Source: Fomitopsis serialis
Taxonomy: Eukaryota; Basidiomycota; Agaricomycetes; Polyporales; Fomitopsidaceae
Length of the DNA stretch: 64,000 nt
NCBI RefSeq assembly: GCF_022376445.1
Contig: NW_025954965.1
Coordinates: 310,001-374,000, forward strand
Direction of reading: 5' to 3'
Positions 46,914 to 58,252 of the stretch are shown here, piece after piece. Both the position numbers and the translations under genes were made by a program. The notes below the pieces were generated by a model. It ran no database searches and was not told the DNA's origin. It saw only the letters and a list, made by a program, of their open reading frames with translations. Numbering within the stretch: the stretch's first letter is position 1; each line of letters opens with the position of its first letter.

Positions 46914-49326
46914 CTATAGCTTGCTATGACCGGCTGACGATAGCCCAAGCTCCTCAGCTAGGATTTGAAGAGCCTATTTGGTGCGCAATATCATCAGGGC
47001 ACCGCATCACTGTCATGCCCACTTGCACGTACCAGATGCTTGCTGAAGAATCGACCGTACGGGAAGGGCCCCATTACTATCCAGAACCCAGGCTGGCCAG
47101 TGGGTCTATAACCCTTCCTCATTTCTCCTCCTTCATCTAGGCCTTCCATTTGCGTGCCGATACGCTCTGTTATAGACTCTCCAAATATCGTTTTGATATT
47201 CTCAACCAGAGGCAAGTAACCCGTCCTGTAAACACGTCAGCTCATGCATCTCACAGGTCGTGTAGATCCTCACGCATATACGACAACATCTGCACCGGCC
47301 TGGGATCCGTCGTCGAAAATTACACCATCGTTCTCAAAACGCACAATTTCACCGTTCTTGACCTAGTATCGATGACGACACGTCGTCAGATCGACTACAA
47401 GCCTAACATGCAAAGCTTACCTTGACTTTGCCGTCAATGATGAGTTTGCCACCGCCCCTGTCCAGCACTGCGACCTTCGATTCAGATGGTCCTGACTCAA
47501 GATCTAGTGACAACTTACTGGTTCCCGCCGCCATGCGAGCAAGAAGATATCCAAGGAACCCAACCTCGCCTCCGCCCGGTGTCACCTCCCAAGTAAGTTG
47601 ATAACCCGCTTTAGTCAAACCGTCAAAGAGGTCCTTGTCCATGGCCTTGAGCCTCGCAGTGCCGCCTCCGGCGGCCATCTTCATACCGAGGCCTGGGGGC
47701 ATGGAATTGCCGAGGAAATCTGCATCCTCGATCGCGTATTTCTCGTTGAAGGTGACCTCGAAGACGGCCTTGTCTACAGTGTTTGCAGAGACTACGCACG
47801 TTGGGCTTCGTTGTACCATCGTCACCTGTACGTGCAAAATTGGATCAATCTTGGTGGCTTGATATGACATGACTTACGCTAGAAGCGCCTTTGGCAACGA
47901 AGTCAGTACACAAGTCATGGCCGGCATTGCCCTATTCACGAGTCAGTGATCATTTGCGTTCATGCGCAGACGAGTAGAACTTGCCGATCCCACGACAACT
48001 ACACGTTTTCCCGCAAAGGGCGCTGCCCCGCGATGGTCGTCGGAGTGATATACGCTGCCAGCAAAGTCACTCATTCCCTCCACCTTCGGCAGATTCGCCG
48101 GGCCACTGCCTACTGCGAGGATAATATGCTTCGGCTCCAAGTACACCTTCTGCCCGTCACGTTTCACTGTCACTTGCCAGCGTTTCTTCTCCTCGTCATA
48201 AAGAGGAACGCCATCGACAGTGCTTGACAGCCAGATGCGTAGGTCTTGGGCTTTGGCGTAGAATTCAAGGAAGTCGGCCACCTTGTCCTTTCCGATGTAC
48301 TTGGGGTAAGTAGTGCTAATGGACTCGTTAGTGGGGTGTTTGTGATTCGAATGATTCGTCTTACGGCCAGGGCTGGTAGGCCACTTTCACAGAGGTGAGA
48401 ATTGAACGTTGTCTTGGTGAGCTGTATTTGGTCACTTACTCGAGCAGTGATGCGCCGTCGTCTGCGTTGTCAGATTTGGATACCTTCACGTACGTCAACA
48501 CTTCAAGAGTCAGCGTGCGTACAGCGATTCTTCAGACATACCTGTTCCTCCACACATGCGCGAGCGTGGGGTTCTTGTCGATGACGAGTGCCCGTATGCC
48601 CAGCTTCCGGAGACGGGCGGCGGACATCATGCCCGTCTGCCCACCGCCAACTAGTTCACGATGAGTTGATCCGTTCGTATACACGGAGATCAAGATCTCA
48701 CTGATGAGAACAGTTGGGTCTTGGTCAATCGCCGCAAGTTCCTTCGCCTTGACTTCATCGTACGTGGAAAGATCAGGGAACAGTCCCAGCGGACGACCGC
48801 GCGGCTCTTCGTGTCCCTTGATATCCTCCAGGGTCAAGAAGACTGTCAGAGCCTTCCATGCACCATTGGGATTCTGGACGACACGGAAGAAGCCGCGGCC
48901 CACAGCTGGGGGTGAGGTTAGCCCAAACTCAAAAGCCCCCTGAACACCTTTCTTGGTTGGGTCAGAGGGGAGAGGGAACGCTACGGGCGGCCCCAGCGTT
49001 GACGTCGGTTGTATGCGAACGTCGTATAGGCCCGCGCGCGCGAGCCTCGTGCGGTCGTCCACTTTCTCAGACAAATATGCCTTCAGGTTGTCATGCCCTC
49101 CGAGCGACTTCATGTCCCATTGGAAGCACAGTAGGTCTGGTAACATATCAATGACGATGAACATTAAGCCGGTAGGCAACCCGGGTTGTTTCCAGCTCTA
49201 CGCACCTCTCAACCAACCCGTGGGGAGGAACAAGTCGACTAGCGCCTCGACATCAGCGGCTGTGGCCGCACTTTGGAAGGCTTCAAGCCACCCGTTAGCG
49301 ACGGCGTGCGGGTCCAGCGAGGTCAT
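46914..49326 (-). CDS. Flavin-containing monooxygenase-like FAD/NADP oxidoreductase with NTF2-like N-terminus
   Basis: The start MTSLDPHAVANGWLEAF at 49326 opens an NTF2-like segment (SAATAADVEALVDLFLPTGW). The FAD Rossmann motif GGGQTG is near 48640, followed by RALVIDKNPTLAHVWRNRY. Next come LAVGSGPANLPKVEG, the FMO-like fingerprint DFAGSVYHSDDH near 48050, and the NADP motif VVVVGS joined across an intron to GNAGHDLC. The C-terminal exons carry FDDGSQAGADV-like and GFWIVMGPFPYGRFFSKHL sequence and end ILAEELGLSSAGHSKL at 46914. The fusion is common in fungal oxidoreductases of the dimethylaniline monooxygenase type. The substrate is unknown. No biosynthetic partners are nearby. About seven introns. 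Confidence 0.83.
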
Positions 49327-50181
49327 GACGGGGGCTCAAGGAGATACGCAGGGGCCAACTAATGGTATGGACGCCACAAAGGTCTTGCTAAAGAGCCTCC
49401 GAGTTGACAGGCTAGAACTCGGCCTCCGTATCAGAGGCATCTGATCCAACTCGACGCCATAGCTTTTTGGGCATGTTGAGAAGAGGACATGCATGAGCGC
49501 ATCTCGGTCGATAACCCCAGAAGCTTGATCAGGCTGTGGCATCTCGAAAGGCTGGGCGCCGTGATCTACACCGCTCAGTTTGCTCCGCTATGCACGTAAT
49601 ATCTCCAGTGAGAAATACGATCACAAGTCGGTCGTAGCTAAGTGCGGCGTACAGACGGGCTCACGTTCACTGGCAGTCTAAACTGTCGAAGTTAACTCAC
49701 CGTAACTTACTGGCTCCGAATCTTGCTTCAAACTCGTCTGGTTCATCTGGTTTAGGCTAGCATTCCGTCGTGAGACAACTGGCAAGGCCCACTGTCCGGG
49801 ATTGTATCGGTCGAACACCATCAGCACAGCTGCTTCATAGACAGAGTTACGAGAGTGCACGTGGTCACTGCTTTGAGCAACGATGTGGGCCTTTCCATGT
49901 CGACTGGTTCGAGTTTGAACTTGAAAAACTTGCTCGGCGCACCGTGTCCCGGGTGCAGCGACGTGGTCTTCCACTACAGAGTTCTGCTTGTCGTGTAATC
50001 TCTTCAGTCGACTGAGACCGCTGATGGCCCCAGTAAGATGGACTGAACGGATCACTGCGATAGCGGTAACTCAGGCTAGTATCATGTGGGTTATGAATTC
50101 GACGAGGCACATTGTCAGCACTGATACCACGTAACCACCTTTACATTCATCGGCGCGCTGAGCTTCTGGGTCCAAACAAGT

Positions 50182-52019
50182 GGATGCGTTTCCGTAAGGA
50201 TTTAGATGCGTTTTGATGGCTCCAAACCTCAAATCAGTTGGAAGAAGCGCCCGTGAGCCCCGCCGTAAGCAGGTTGAGCATGAATACACTGAAGTCCGAC
50301 GACTGCAATAGGAAAGGCGGCCGTGATGCCGGCAGCGGCGTTGAGATCGAGATAGTGGGAGAGATGTTTTGCCACAGGCGCGCAATGTCTACCTCTGAAA
50401 CATCGTGAACGCAGCTCTAACCACGACGATCAAGCAAGGGGGTCCAAACCCCCTTGCTTGATGGAGCCTTTAGAGTCGGTTTGGGAGGCTTCACCGGGTG
50501 TCGGCATTTGCCGGATTGCCGTTTCTGGTCAGTCGTTGTCCACGATATGGGTACTGGGCCATGGTGGATTGTGAGGTAGCCGGGTTCGGCGACGCGAGCG
50601 ATGTTGCGGGTGAGTCTGAGCGGGCGGCCGCCGCCGTCGAAGCGGGTATACACGAGAAGGTGGGCGATACTCGGACGGGCGGCGAGTGAGTCACGGCGAA
50701 AGTCGTCATATCATTGCTTGGGCCTCAAGCTCTCAAGACGTATAGTGCTTATGTATACCGCGACTATTCGAGACGTGAGCCACTACGATACCGTACGGTC
50801 ATGAGTCAACGAACAAAGTAGGTGAGTGGTGAGCCTAGTACTTGGCACCGGTAATGACTCTGGTGCCACTCTGAGTACAGTTTATAGTGGAATAGAAAGG
50901 AGTAGAGTCGAGTCGAGGATGAGTAAGACGAGAGAAAAGAAACATAAAAGAGGAACAAACGACGGATCTACGAGCACAGTGAGCATTGGGCGCTCGCGCG
51001 ATGTATGCGGGCGCTTATGCTACCCTTGCGATCCCGGTACTTACTGTGCTTCGTTTTTGCGTATGTGTATCAAACTCTTATTTGCAGATGCCTCAAAATG
51101 GCGAAGTTATCAAGGAATCATCATGGTTGTCTCATTCTCTGTGTAGTAAGCCGGGTGAGCTCGATTCATTCAAGTAGCCGTTGGGTGCGAGAGCTTCAAG
51201 TTCAACGCGCCGGCGCGCGAGCTCGGGCTTCGGCCCAAGTCACTTGAGCTGCGCCCAAGTTCGCGAATGTTCATGAACTCTCGGTACTACTGAATCATCT
51301 AGCCACTACGTGTGTTCCATGTGGCTGAAAAGCGACACGAGTCGGCAGTTAGCTGCCATGTAAGTTAGTCGAGAAGGGACGACTCACAGTGACACCGTCC
51401 AATGAGCAACAAGTTGAACAGGTCACCACGGCCGGGCATGTCATATTCAAAGAACTGAAATATTGTCAGTGAGCTCGTCACAGCCTGTGACTCTATGGTT
51501 AGCAATTTCTGTCAGACACAGCACCCTGGCCGAGCGCAAACAAGTTGGCTACACCCTTTCGCCACTGCCACCGCCGATCCCACCACTGGTCATGCAACCG
51601 CCTGCGCTCGAAATCTGTATGTAATGCTCACCGCTGGTCGTGCACTGCGCCGAAGCATTGGCAATGAGGTCTTCGCAATGATTTCGCTTTGATTCCATTG
51701 TTGACTAGTATTGGGTATCCGGTCCATTCCTCGTGCGATGGACGAATACTTACAGCAACCATGACACATATGGCTCGAAACAAATGTATTACTCACAGCT
51801 CCTTGTGCCATTGCACACACACACACCCTTTATTTGTAGTGCGAGGCATACCAGTACGCAAGGGAGGCCACCGTGAATCCAGTAGCAGGTGAAGAATACC
51901 TGTCTTGGCTTCTAAACATGTGTTACGGATCTGGAATGCGGCTCTAAACTACATTTAGACTCCGCCTGAAGCCGGTTAGAGCCAAAGAAACGTCCCTAAA
52001 TCCTTACGGAAACGCATCC
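50182..52019. mobile_element. Candidate non-autonomous DNA element with perfect terminal inverted repeats
   Basis: A 25-base sequence at 50181-50205 beginning TGGATGCGTTTCCGTAAGG recurs as its exact reverse complement at 51996-52020. Similarity continues inwards for about 25 more bases with mismatches (CGTTT and GGCTC blocks, to about 50227 and 51975). Taking the termini as GGATGCG, the flanks show a 4-base direct duplication AAGT at 50178-50181 and 52020-52023. The 1.84 kb interior has no long or recognisable transposase frame, so the element would be non-autonomous or decayed. GATGCGTTT also occurs twice within each arm on the left. Superfamily not assigned. Confidence 0.55.
50429..50462. 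repeat. Perfect palindrome, 15-base arms with 4-base loop
   Basis: The arm ATCAAGCAAGGGGGT at 50429-50443 is followed by loop CCAA and the exact reverse complement at 50448-50462. It is the strongest hairpin seen in the window and lies inside the candidate element. Confidence 0.85.
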
Positions 52020-52372
52020 AAGTAACAGCCAAGACTCGCCGCAGACTGCCTGTGACGACGCACAGCAATAGCGACCGTCAAACCAGTTGTAGACCTTGAG
52101 CAGCTGGAGGTGTTTCGTCCTAGCAATGACATGCAGTCCGATTGAGTGGGTACTATGGTACATCGGCATAGATCTAATAAAATAGGGGGTAGTCATTAGC
52201 GAGTTCGTCGTCGCACAACATAAGAAAGCCTCGTAGATCCACAGTAGTCCGTCCAACGACCCAACAACAGACAAGTAGCTAGTGTCCAAGCGAGATCGAC
52301 AACAGCAGATGATCGTACAATCCCTCCTCGCCCAACACAACGCGTGCGCGCGCAATCCGAATGGCGAGTCGA

Positions 52373-54137
52373 TCACTCTATCGACAGCCGTCTTGAGTCC
52401 ATCGGGCCTCCTGACGTATACGAGCTCTTCGGGTCGGCCATGAAGCGTTCGCCTGGGCGTTCGTGGAAAATAGAGGGTAAGTACTTGTGCCCCCACGTCA
52501 CCCCTGAGAGGCAAAGAGGATGTTAATTTACCGAGTAGAGTTTCTTTCAGCTGTGTCGCAACAGGCTTGTAGTACTGACCGTGCATTTTGCTGCTCTGCA
52601 AACCCTTGTCGAAGTCGTGGAAGCACTTGCACCCGATGCCAAATGTTGCGAACAGCAGCAGCGATGCGACAATGGCTGGTGGGAGAACGTGAGTGGGGCG
52701 GATCAGGGGCAGCGAATGGGACGTACTGAACGTTGTCAAGGTTGCGCGGGTTGAGAGGTACGTTGCCTCTGATGCCGGGGAATAGAAACGATATAGCTTG
52801 AAAACTAATTCGATGGTTGTCAGCTTCGGGACTTGCGATCCGCGCCCGACGGATACTTACTGACTAGGAACAATCATGACATGAGATCAATGGTCAACGG
52901 AACGGAGGGAGGATGCACATACAGTAGGTCTGAGCCGCCAACATCAAGATGAGTGAGATGGTCATCAACCTAGCACGATACACGATTAGCGAACCGATGT
53001 CACTGCGGAATCGCGATGGAGACTCACGATTTGATTTCACGTTGGACAGCATAACCAGCCATGATGAGCAGAATCATCGTGACTGGGATAGCTGCAACAG
53101 TGAGACCAAACTCCGCGGTTTCGTCGTCGAGGACGAGGATGAGAAGCTATGATAAGATGTCAGTTGCGCGTGCGCACACATACGACGCAGGTAGCTCACC
53201 TGCATCGTGACGCCTACGAAGACGAAGAAGTCGAGCTTGAGGAGGCAAACCATTATCTGGTAGTATTGATACATTGTCTTCATCGCAGGGTTTGCACCGA
53301 CGACATGAAAAATGGCCCAGCTGTGGAACAGATGAGGTGACGCCACAGAAGCGGACATAGTGCGGCGACATACCCAAATTCATGGTACAACTCCCTCACG
53401 AACCACATAAGCGCGAACCACGACAACGCGATCATAATGGGTGAGACTATGAGGAACGGCTCGACTTGTGCCAGATGTTCAGGTGTATGGACAATGCTGC
53501 CCGAGTCTCATGGATTTGAATGGAAGAGAAGACGAGCATAGCTGCCTGGAAGCCTGTTGCAGTTCGCATTAGTGGAAGACCTAGCCAAGAGACTCTTGAC
53601 TTACAGAGGATACCGAAGAGTTGGATGACATTCCGTAGCCTCAGTGCATCAAACGCCATCAGCATCTCAAAGACTCTGATGAACGGTGAGTCTACCAAAG
53701 GGGGCCGTGAACTGGACTCTCACTCTGCTAAGATAAATATTGCAAGATAACACGGTAGTGTCTGTAATCATTCTCAGCCACGCATATGGACTACCTATAG
53801 ACGGGGGCGCACCTTGTATCGGGACGAAGTGAGGTTAACATCATCCGCCACCGCGACCTGAGGCAGGACACGATCGTTAAACGCGGTGCAGACTCAAAAG
53901 TAGAGGATGACATACGAATCTGAAGGTGAGGGAAATCATGACAAGGACCACGATTGCCTCTGCAAACGACCCCTGTTAGACCGCATAGACTGACGCTATG
54001 TACACTAACACTGCTTACGGGTGGCAACTGTGGATCATACGTCGTGATTAGCCTGTCCACGCAACTCTGGTTGAATACGCACTGATGGCAATGAAGGCCT
54101 TTTGCGCCCTCGTACTCAACAGTGGTTCGGCAGCCAT
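52373..54137 (-). CDS. UPF0658 multi-pass Golgi membrane protein
   Basis: The start MAAEPLLSTRAQKAFIAI at 54137 leads over an intron to the first membrane helix (AIVVLVMISLTFRF). Later exons read DDVNLTSSRYK, LPCYLAIFILAE, FIRVFEMLMAFDALRLRNV and LCFQAAMLVFSSIQIHETRA. They continue with GWAIFHVVGANPAMKTMYQY, the strongest family signature, FFVFVGVTMQ, GYAVQREIKSLMTISLILML and LLLFATFGIGCKCFHDFDKG. A last exon after the acceptor near 52447 gives FMADPKSSYTSGGPMDSRRL and ends SIE at 52373. Seven or so membrane helices are expected. The family is known in fission yeast as UPF0658 Golgi apparatus protein; its function is unknown. About ten introns, several exons under 60 bases. Confidence 0.8.
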
Positions 54138-54782
54138 GATCGGCGCGATGATTTGCAGGAAAGAAAATCAGAGGTGGTTGAGCGGACGAAGCGTCCGTGT
54201 CGTGATAGTGAAAGCAGTGGCAGAAAGAGCGGGCGGCGTCAGTCGTGAGGTCGTGACTTTGTAGGTTGAGGCCGAGGAGAGGGAGCGGTGCAAGAAGCCC
54301 GAGCCACACAGCGCCGAGCGCCCTCAGGTCGTCGAGACAGATTGCATTAACTTACGTAATCGCTTTAACCGCCGTCCGGCGCGAAGCGGGCGGTGCCTCG
54401 CAAGGCGGTCGGGTTGGCTGGCGACCACCGTCGTGCGCACACCGTGCACTGCCTCACCCATATGGCTTGCCCTCGTCATCCCTCAGCTTACTCTTGACCT
54501 TGGCTGGGCAGTACTTCCAGTCATGCACCGACGTTAGCATTGCTGCGCGCTCCGTTGCAATAGTCGACCAGCGCTGATCATCATCATCCATGGTCAAGTT
54601 TTGTCACTGCGCACGCGCGCAAGCCCGGATGCAGACGAAGACGAGGACTTACTTAAGTGCATTTGTACAGCCGGTGAGAACACCTCGCTCGCCGGCAATG
54701 CCTCCCAAATCCGCGCAGCTACTGGGTAATACTAAAAGAGCAGTCGGTAGCGTCGTATTCACACCAACATGTAGAGTGTAAC
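54138..54782. other. Intergenic, SET gene 3' end / UPF0658 gene promoter
   Basis: Both neighbours are on the minus strand. A plus-strand open frame at 54266-54577 is GC-rich and matches nothing known. I see no supported gene. Confidence 0.4.
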
Positions 54783-56547
54783 TCAGAATACTTCTCCTGC
54801 ACGCAAACTTTGTGCGACAGCGTCTGCCACCTGCGCTTCTTCGCGCCAGAGGTACAAGACATTTTCCCGCATCCAAGCTGCCCAACCATCTGCCCCAGCC
54901 AGTTCTTGCACTGTCCTGTCTATCCCGGTCCGTGCGCGACGACTGGTGCGTTCACAGACCTTCAGCAAAGCATCTCTCCAACCCTTTTCATTCTCTTCGG
55001 ATATGGACTCCCGTCGACCGCTCAGAACATCCCTCCATGGCTGGATTTCGTCATCAAGTAGGGAACCTGCCCCAATGCGGATACGAGTTGAACCAGCCGC
55101 AGCGCTGTAATGAGTCTGTACGACGGATGTGCTGGCTCGGGCGCCGAATCTAAAGTCCATTCGCTGCGTTGAGACAACGGATTACCATTAGTAGCAGCCT
55201 ACGCGTATATACATAACGATAGTACCCCCAATATCCTTCCTCTTGTAAAGCGTTCGTCAGCCAGTCTCCAATGTTGCTACGCGTACGAGACCTTCCGAGG
55301 CCACTTGGCGCAGGGTTGACAGCCAGGATGAGTTGTTCAACGAGGTCTTGTACGTCCACTTCCCGCGAAAGTGACCGTTCGCTATCGAGTCCGATGGGAA
55401 GCGATTGACGAAGCCGTACTCCACGAACAACGTTCTGTTGGAATGCCCGCCGTAGCGCAGGAAGAGCTGCTGACCATCCTCGATGGTGCTGTCCGAGCAA
55501 GACCTGAATTCGAAGTCTCCGGAGTGCTTGTGCGACCCAGGTGACCGAGGCGATGGTTCTAGTATTGGTAAGATCTGCGAGGATGCCTCGTTGTGGTTGG
55601 CGAAGTCAAGGATCGGGCACAACGTCAAGCAGTCCTTTTCAGGATCTGCATCTTTTATCGGGTAGTATATGGATCGTGTGTTCACTACAATTGAGAAGTC
55701 AGTGCCAGGACGACTCGCAACAAGTTGGTAAGAGGATTACCATTGAGCCAGGCCCAGCAATAATCACTCACAAGTGTTGTGGATGTGCACGTTCCGTAGG
55801 GCATAGGCAAGTGTGACTTTGCGCGACTTGCATTGTCGAGCACTGCGCGATTGCGATTCTTCAAGTACTCAGCAGAGGGGCCGGTGGAGAACCGTAGACG
55901 ACGTACAAGGTACAGGCATATTGTCTGGTAGTCTTCCAGAAACCGGGCATACAATGTGTGCAGAGTGTCGGTCACACTGGGTGGAAGGTTCTTCAAGATC
56001 AGCTCCTCTGTCGTCATCCTACCTTTGCGAGATCTCTGCACGAGCCAGGTGAGTGGGTGGCTATCAAAGCTTCGGGGAAGCGTTGAGATGTAAGGCCCGA
56101 ACGTCGCATCGAGGGAATCCTCTTCTCCTACAGGCCTATGCAGTAAGAGATGCAAAGAGATGATCTGTACGGCGCTGAGTCGAGTTTCTGCGGCTTGTGG
56201 GTATAGTGATTTCAGAGTGTTCAAGTTCGTCAATGCGTTCTTCGGTATGATGAACAAAATGGTGGAGGGCTAGCATAGGAACCATGGGTCAGAAAGTCAC
56301 CCGCGATACATCGCTTGAGACCGCTTGCATACCGGGCACGACTTCGCAGCGAAGAGACCTCGACCAGCACCTATTCCGAGCTAGGCATCTGCTGACCACG
56401 CTGAGCACCATGTCCGATGCACGCACCTGCCACGCTCCTAGCCTCAACTGCGAGCGCACGAGTGTCCATGCCATGGCTGCTCTTTAGCCAGTGCAATAAG
56501 CGAGCCCAGCGAGCCGGGTCGCTCGTGCGGTCGTCCGTATCGCCCAT
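54783..56547 (-). CDS. SET-domain lysine methyltransferase (Rubisco-LSMT/SETD-like)
   Basis: The start MGDTDDRTSDPARWARLLHW at 56547 gives the class N-terminus WLKSSHGMD. The SET core follows: STILFIIPKNALTNLNTLK, then a long helical insert (i-SET, about 55800-56150), then CWAWLNVNTRSIYYP. Next are PILDFANHNEASS, with the Asn-His cofactor motif near 55590, and EDGQQLFLRYGGHSNRTLF followed by VEYGF. A C-terminal helical substrate domain ends AVAQSLRAGEVF at 54783. These proteins usually methylate non-histone lysines such as ribosomal proteins. One base appears to be missing near 55066 in a run of G, where LVSALG must join GSLLDDEIQPW. About five introns. Confidence 0.87.
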
Positions 56548-56792
56548 CCTTCTCTTCGTCTAGCCACTCCGTGTGAAACACCTTCCTGTATCTCTGGCCA
56601 GGGACCACCAGTGTGTCGACAGTCTTAAGATAGATGACGGGATAATGCACGGTGAGGGCGAAAGAGAGGGGCACATGCGCGCCCCGGCTGATCGATAGCA
56701 CTTCCCAGTCATCGCACGGCTCCCCTTCCTTCCGCGGGCTCTGGCGATACATAGACAGATCCTTGGGAAAGCCATACTATCGTCGCGCAGGA

Positions 56793-57978
56793 TGTCTGTC
56801 TTCAACGCCTCTCGTCTCGTCGGCAAGACCGTGCTCGTTACTGGCGCAAGCGCGGGTATCGGCGCAGTGAGCGGTCCTTGAGCTTCGTGCGGTCGTGCAG
56901 CAATATTGACTGAGGGATGATCACAGGCCACTGCCATCTTGTTTGCGAAGGTCAGCATACCTGTTCTACACTGTTTGAGGTGAAGGGGTGTCTTACTGTG
57001 CAGTCCAATAGGGAGGATCGAATGTGATCCTCTGCGCGCGCCGCGTAGATGCCCTGGCAAAGGTCGCTGAGGTGTGCGCCACTGTGCACCAGGAGTCCGG
57101 CCTCAAACAGGGTGGCAAGTTCGCTACCGTCCAGCTCGACGTTGCGGACAAGGCGCAGGTCGCGTCTCTCTTCGACAAAATCCCTCAGGACCTGCACGAC
57201 GTAGACATCCTCGGTGAGCACACACTACAAGTTTTGTAATGCAGCCCCAGCCTTACCCGTTGAGGTAGTGAACAACGCTGGGTTTGTGTATGGCACTGAG
57301 CGTGTGGGAGATATTGCGGCATCGGACTACGAGGCGATGTTCTCTACGAATGTCTTCGGCCTCATTGCTATGACTCAGCTCTTCGTCAAGAGTAAGTGAG
57401 ATGTTGACGCTGTCCGGTCTTCAATCCCGAAACTCATCGTACCAGGGTTCAAGGCTAAGAAGTCCGGCCATATCATCAACCTCGGTTCGGTAGCCGGTGA
57501 GTGTAGACGACGAAGTTGCACGCGCATCCTTCTCACAGCTTGTCAGGCCGAGAAGCCTATGTGGGAGGTAGCATCTACTGTGCACAAAATTTGCCGTCAA
57601 TGCGTTCACCAACTCGCTCATGAAGGAGCTCGTCGACACGCCAATTCGCGTCACAGAAATTCAGCCCGGTGAGTGGGGCCATTGCAACATACGCTCTCTA
57701 ACCAGTGGATCAGGCATGGTTGAGACTGAGTTCTCCGTCGTCCGCTTCCGTGGTGACAAGACAGCGGCGGACAAGGTCTACGAGGGCCTGCACCCATGTG
57801 AGTTCTCCCGCATGCCTCATGTGGGAGACTTACCGACATGTTCGCAGTAACTGCGGAGGACATCGCTGAGGAGGTCGTGTGGGCAGCTGCGAGACCGCCA
57901 CACGTCAATCTGGCCGAAGTCTTTGTGCTTCCGGTTAATCAAGCCTCCCCTAACATTGCTTACCGGGGTGGAAAGTGA
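56793..57978 (+). CDS. Short-chain dehydrogenase (NADP-dependent 3-hydroxy acid dehydrogenase type)
   Basis: A classical SDR related to yeast YMR226C and bacterial YdfG. The start [20 protein letters not shown] at 56793 shows the cofactor motif TGASAGIG. A 24-base exon (56927-56950) encodes ATAILFAK and joins [11 protein letters not shown], whose Arg pair suggests NADP. The structural motif NNAG lies near 57270, [13 protein letters not shown] near 57485-57555, and the catalytic YCATK near 57565-57580. It ends NIAYRGGK at 57978. One base appears missing near 57575, between YCA and TKFAVNAF. Length about 275 residues as expected. Six introns. Head-to-head with the SET gene, 245 bases between starts. 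Confidence 0.88.
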
Positions 57979-58252
57979 GTGAACCTGCTCGGGAGGAAGC
58001 GCACTCACGATACTTAGCGTACAAACAAGATCGAGATTGTAAGCTAGCGGTATATATCTTGTAGCAATACATGAGGTATTCACATGAGTCATAATCTCAA
58101 TAACCCGCCATGAGACAGACAACAACGATGACAGCAAGACAGCGAAGTACATAAGACAAATCGACAATGAGTGTACACAGCCACATGACGAGAGAATCGC
58201 TGCCTATCGATATGGTAGTTTATGCATGAACACGTAGGGAGAGTTAGGTAGA

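Larger units (their letters stand above)
49327..52372. other. Gene-poor 3.0 kb holding an inverted-repeat-bounded segment
   Basis: No conserved protein was recognised on either strand. A minus-strand frame at 49678-50055 looks mildly protein-like (VYEAAVLMVFDRYNPGQWAL) but matches nothing I know. The stretch from 50182 to 52019 is bounded by inverted repeats and contains a perfect hairpin; both are listed separately. The remaining sequence includes a short CA run at 51812-51826. Confidence 0.4.

Noticed and set aside
50429..50462. Reading the perfect hairpin as a transcription terminator
   Set aside because: Hairpin terminators are a bacterial feature, there is no T-run after it, and no gene ends nearby.
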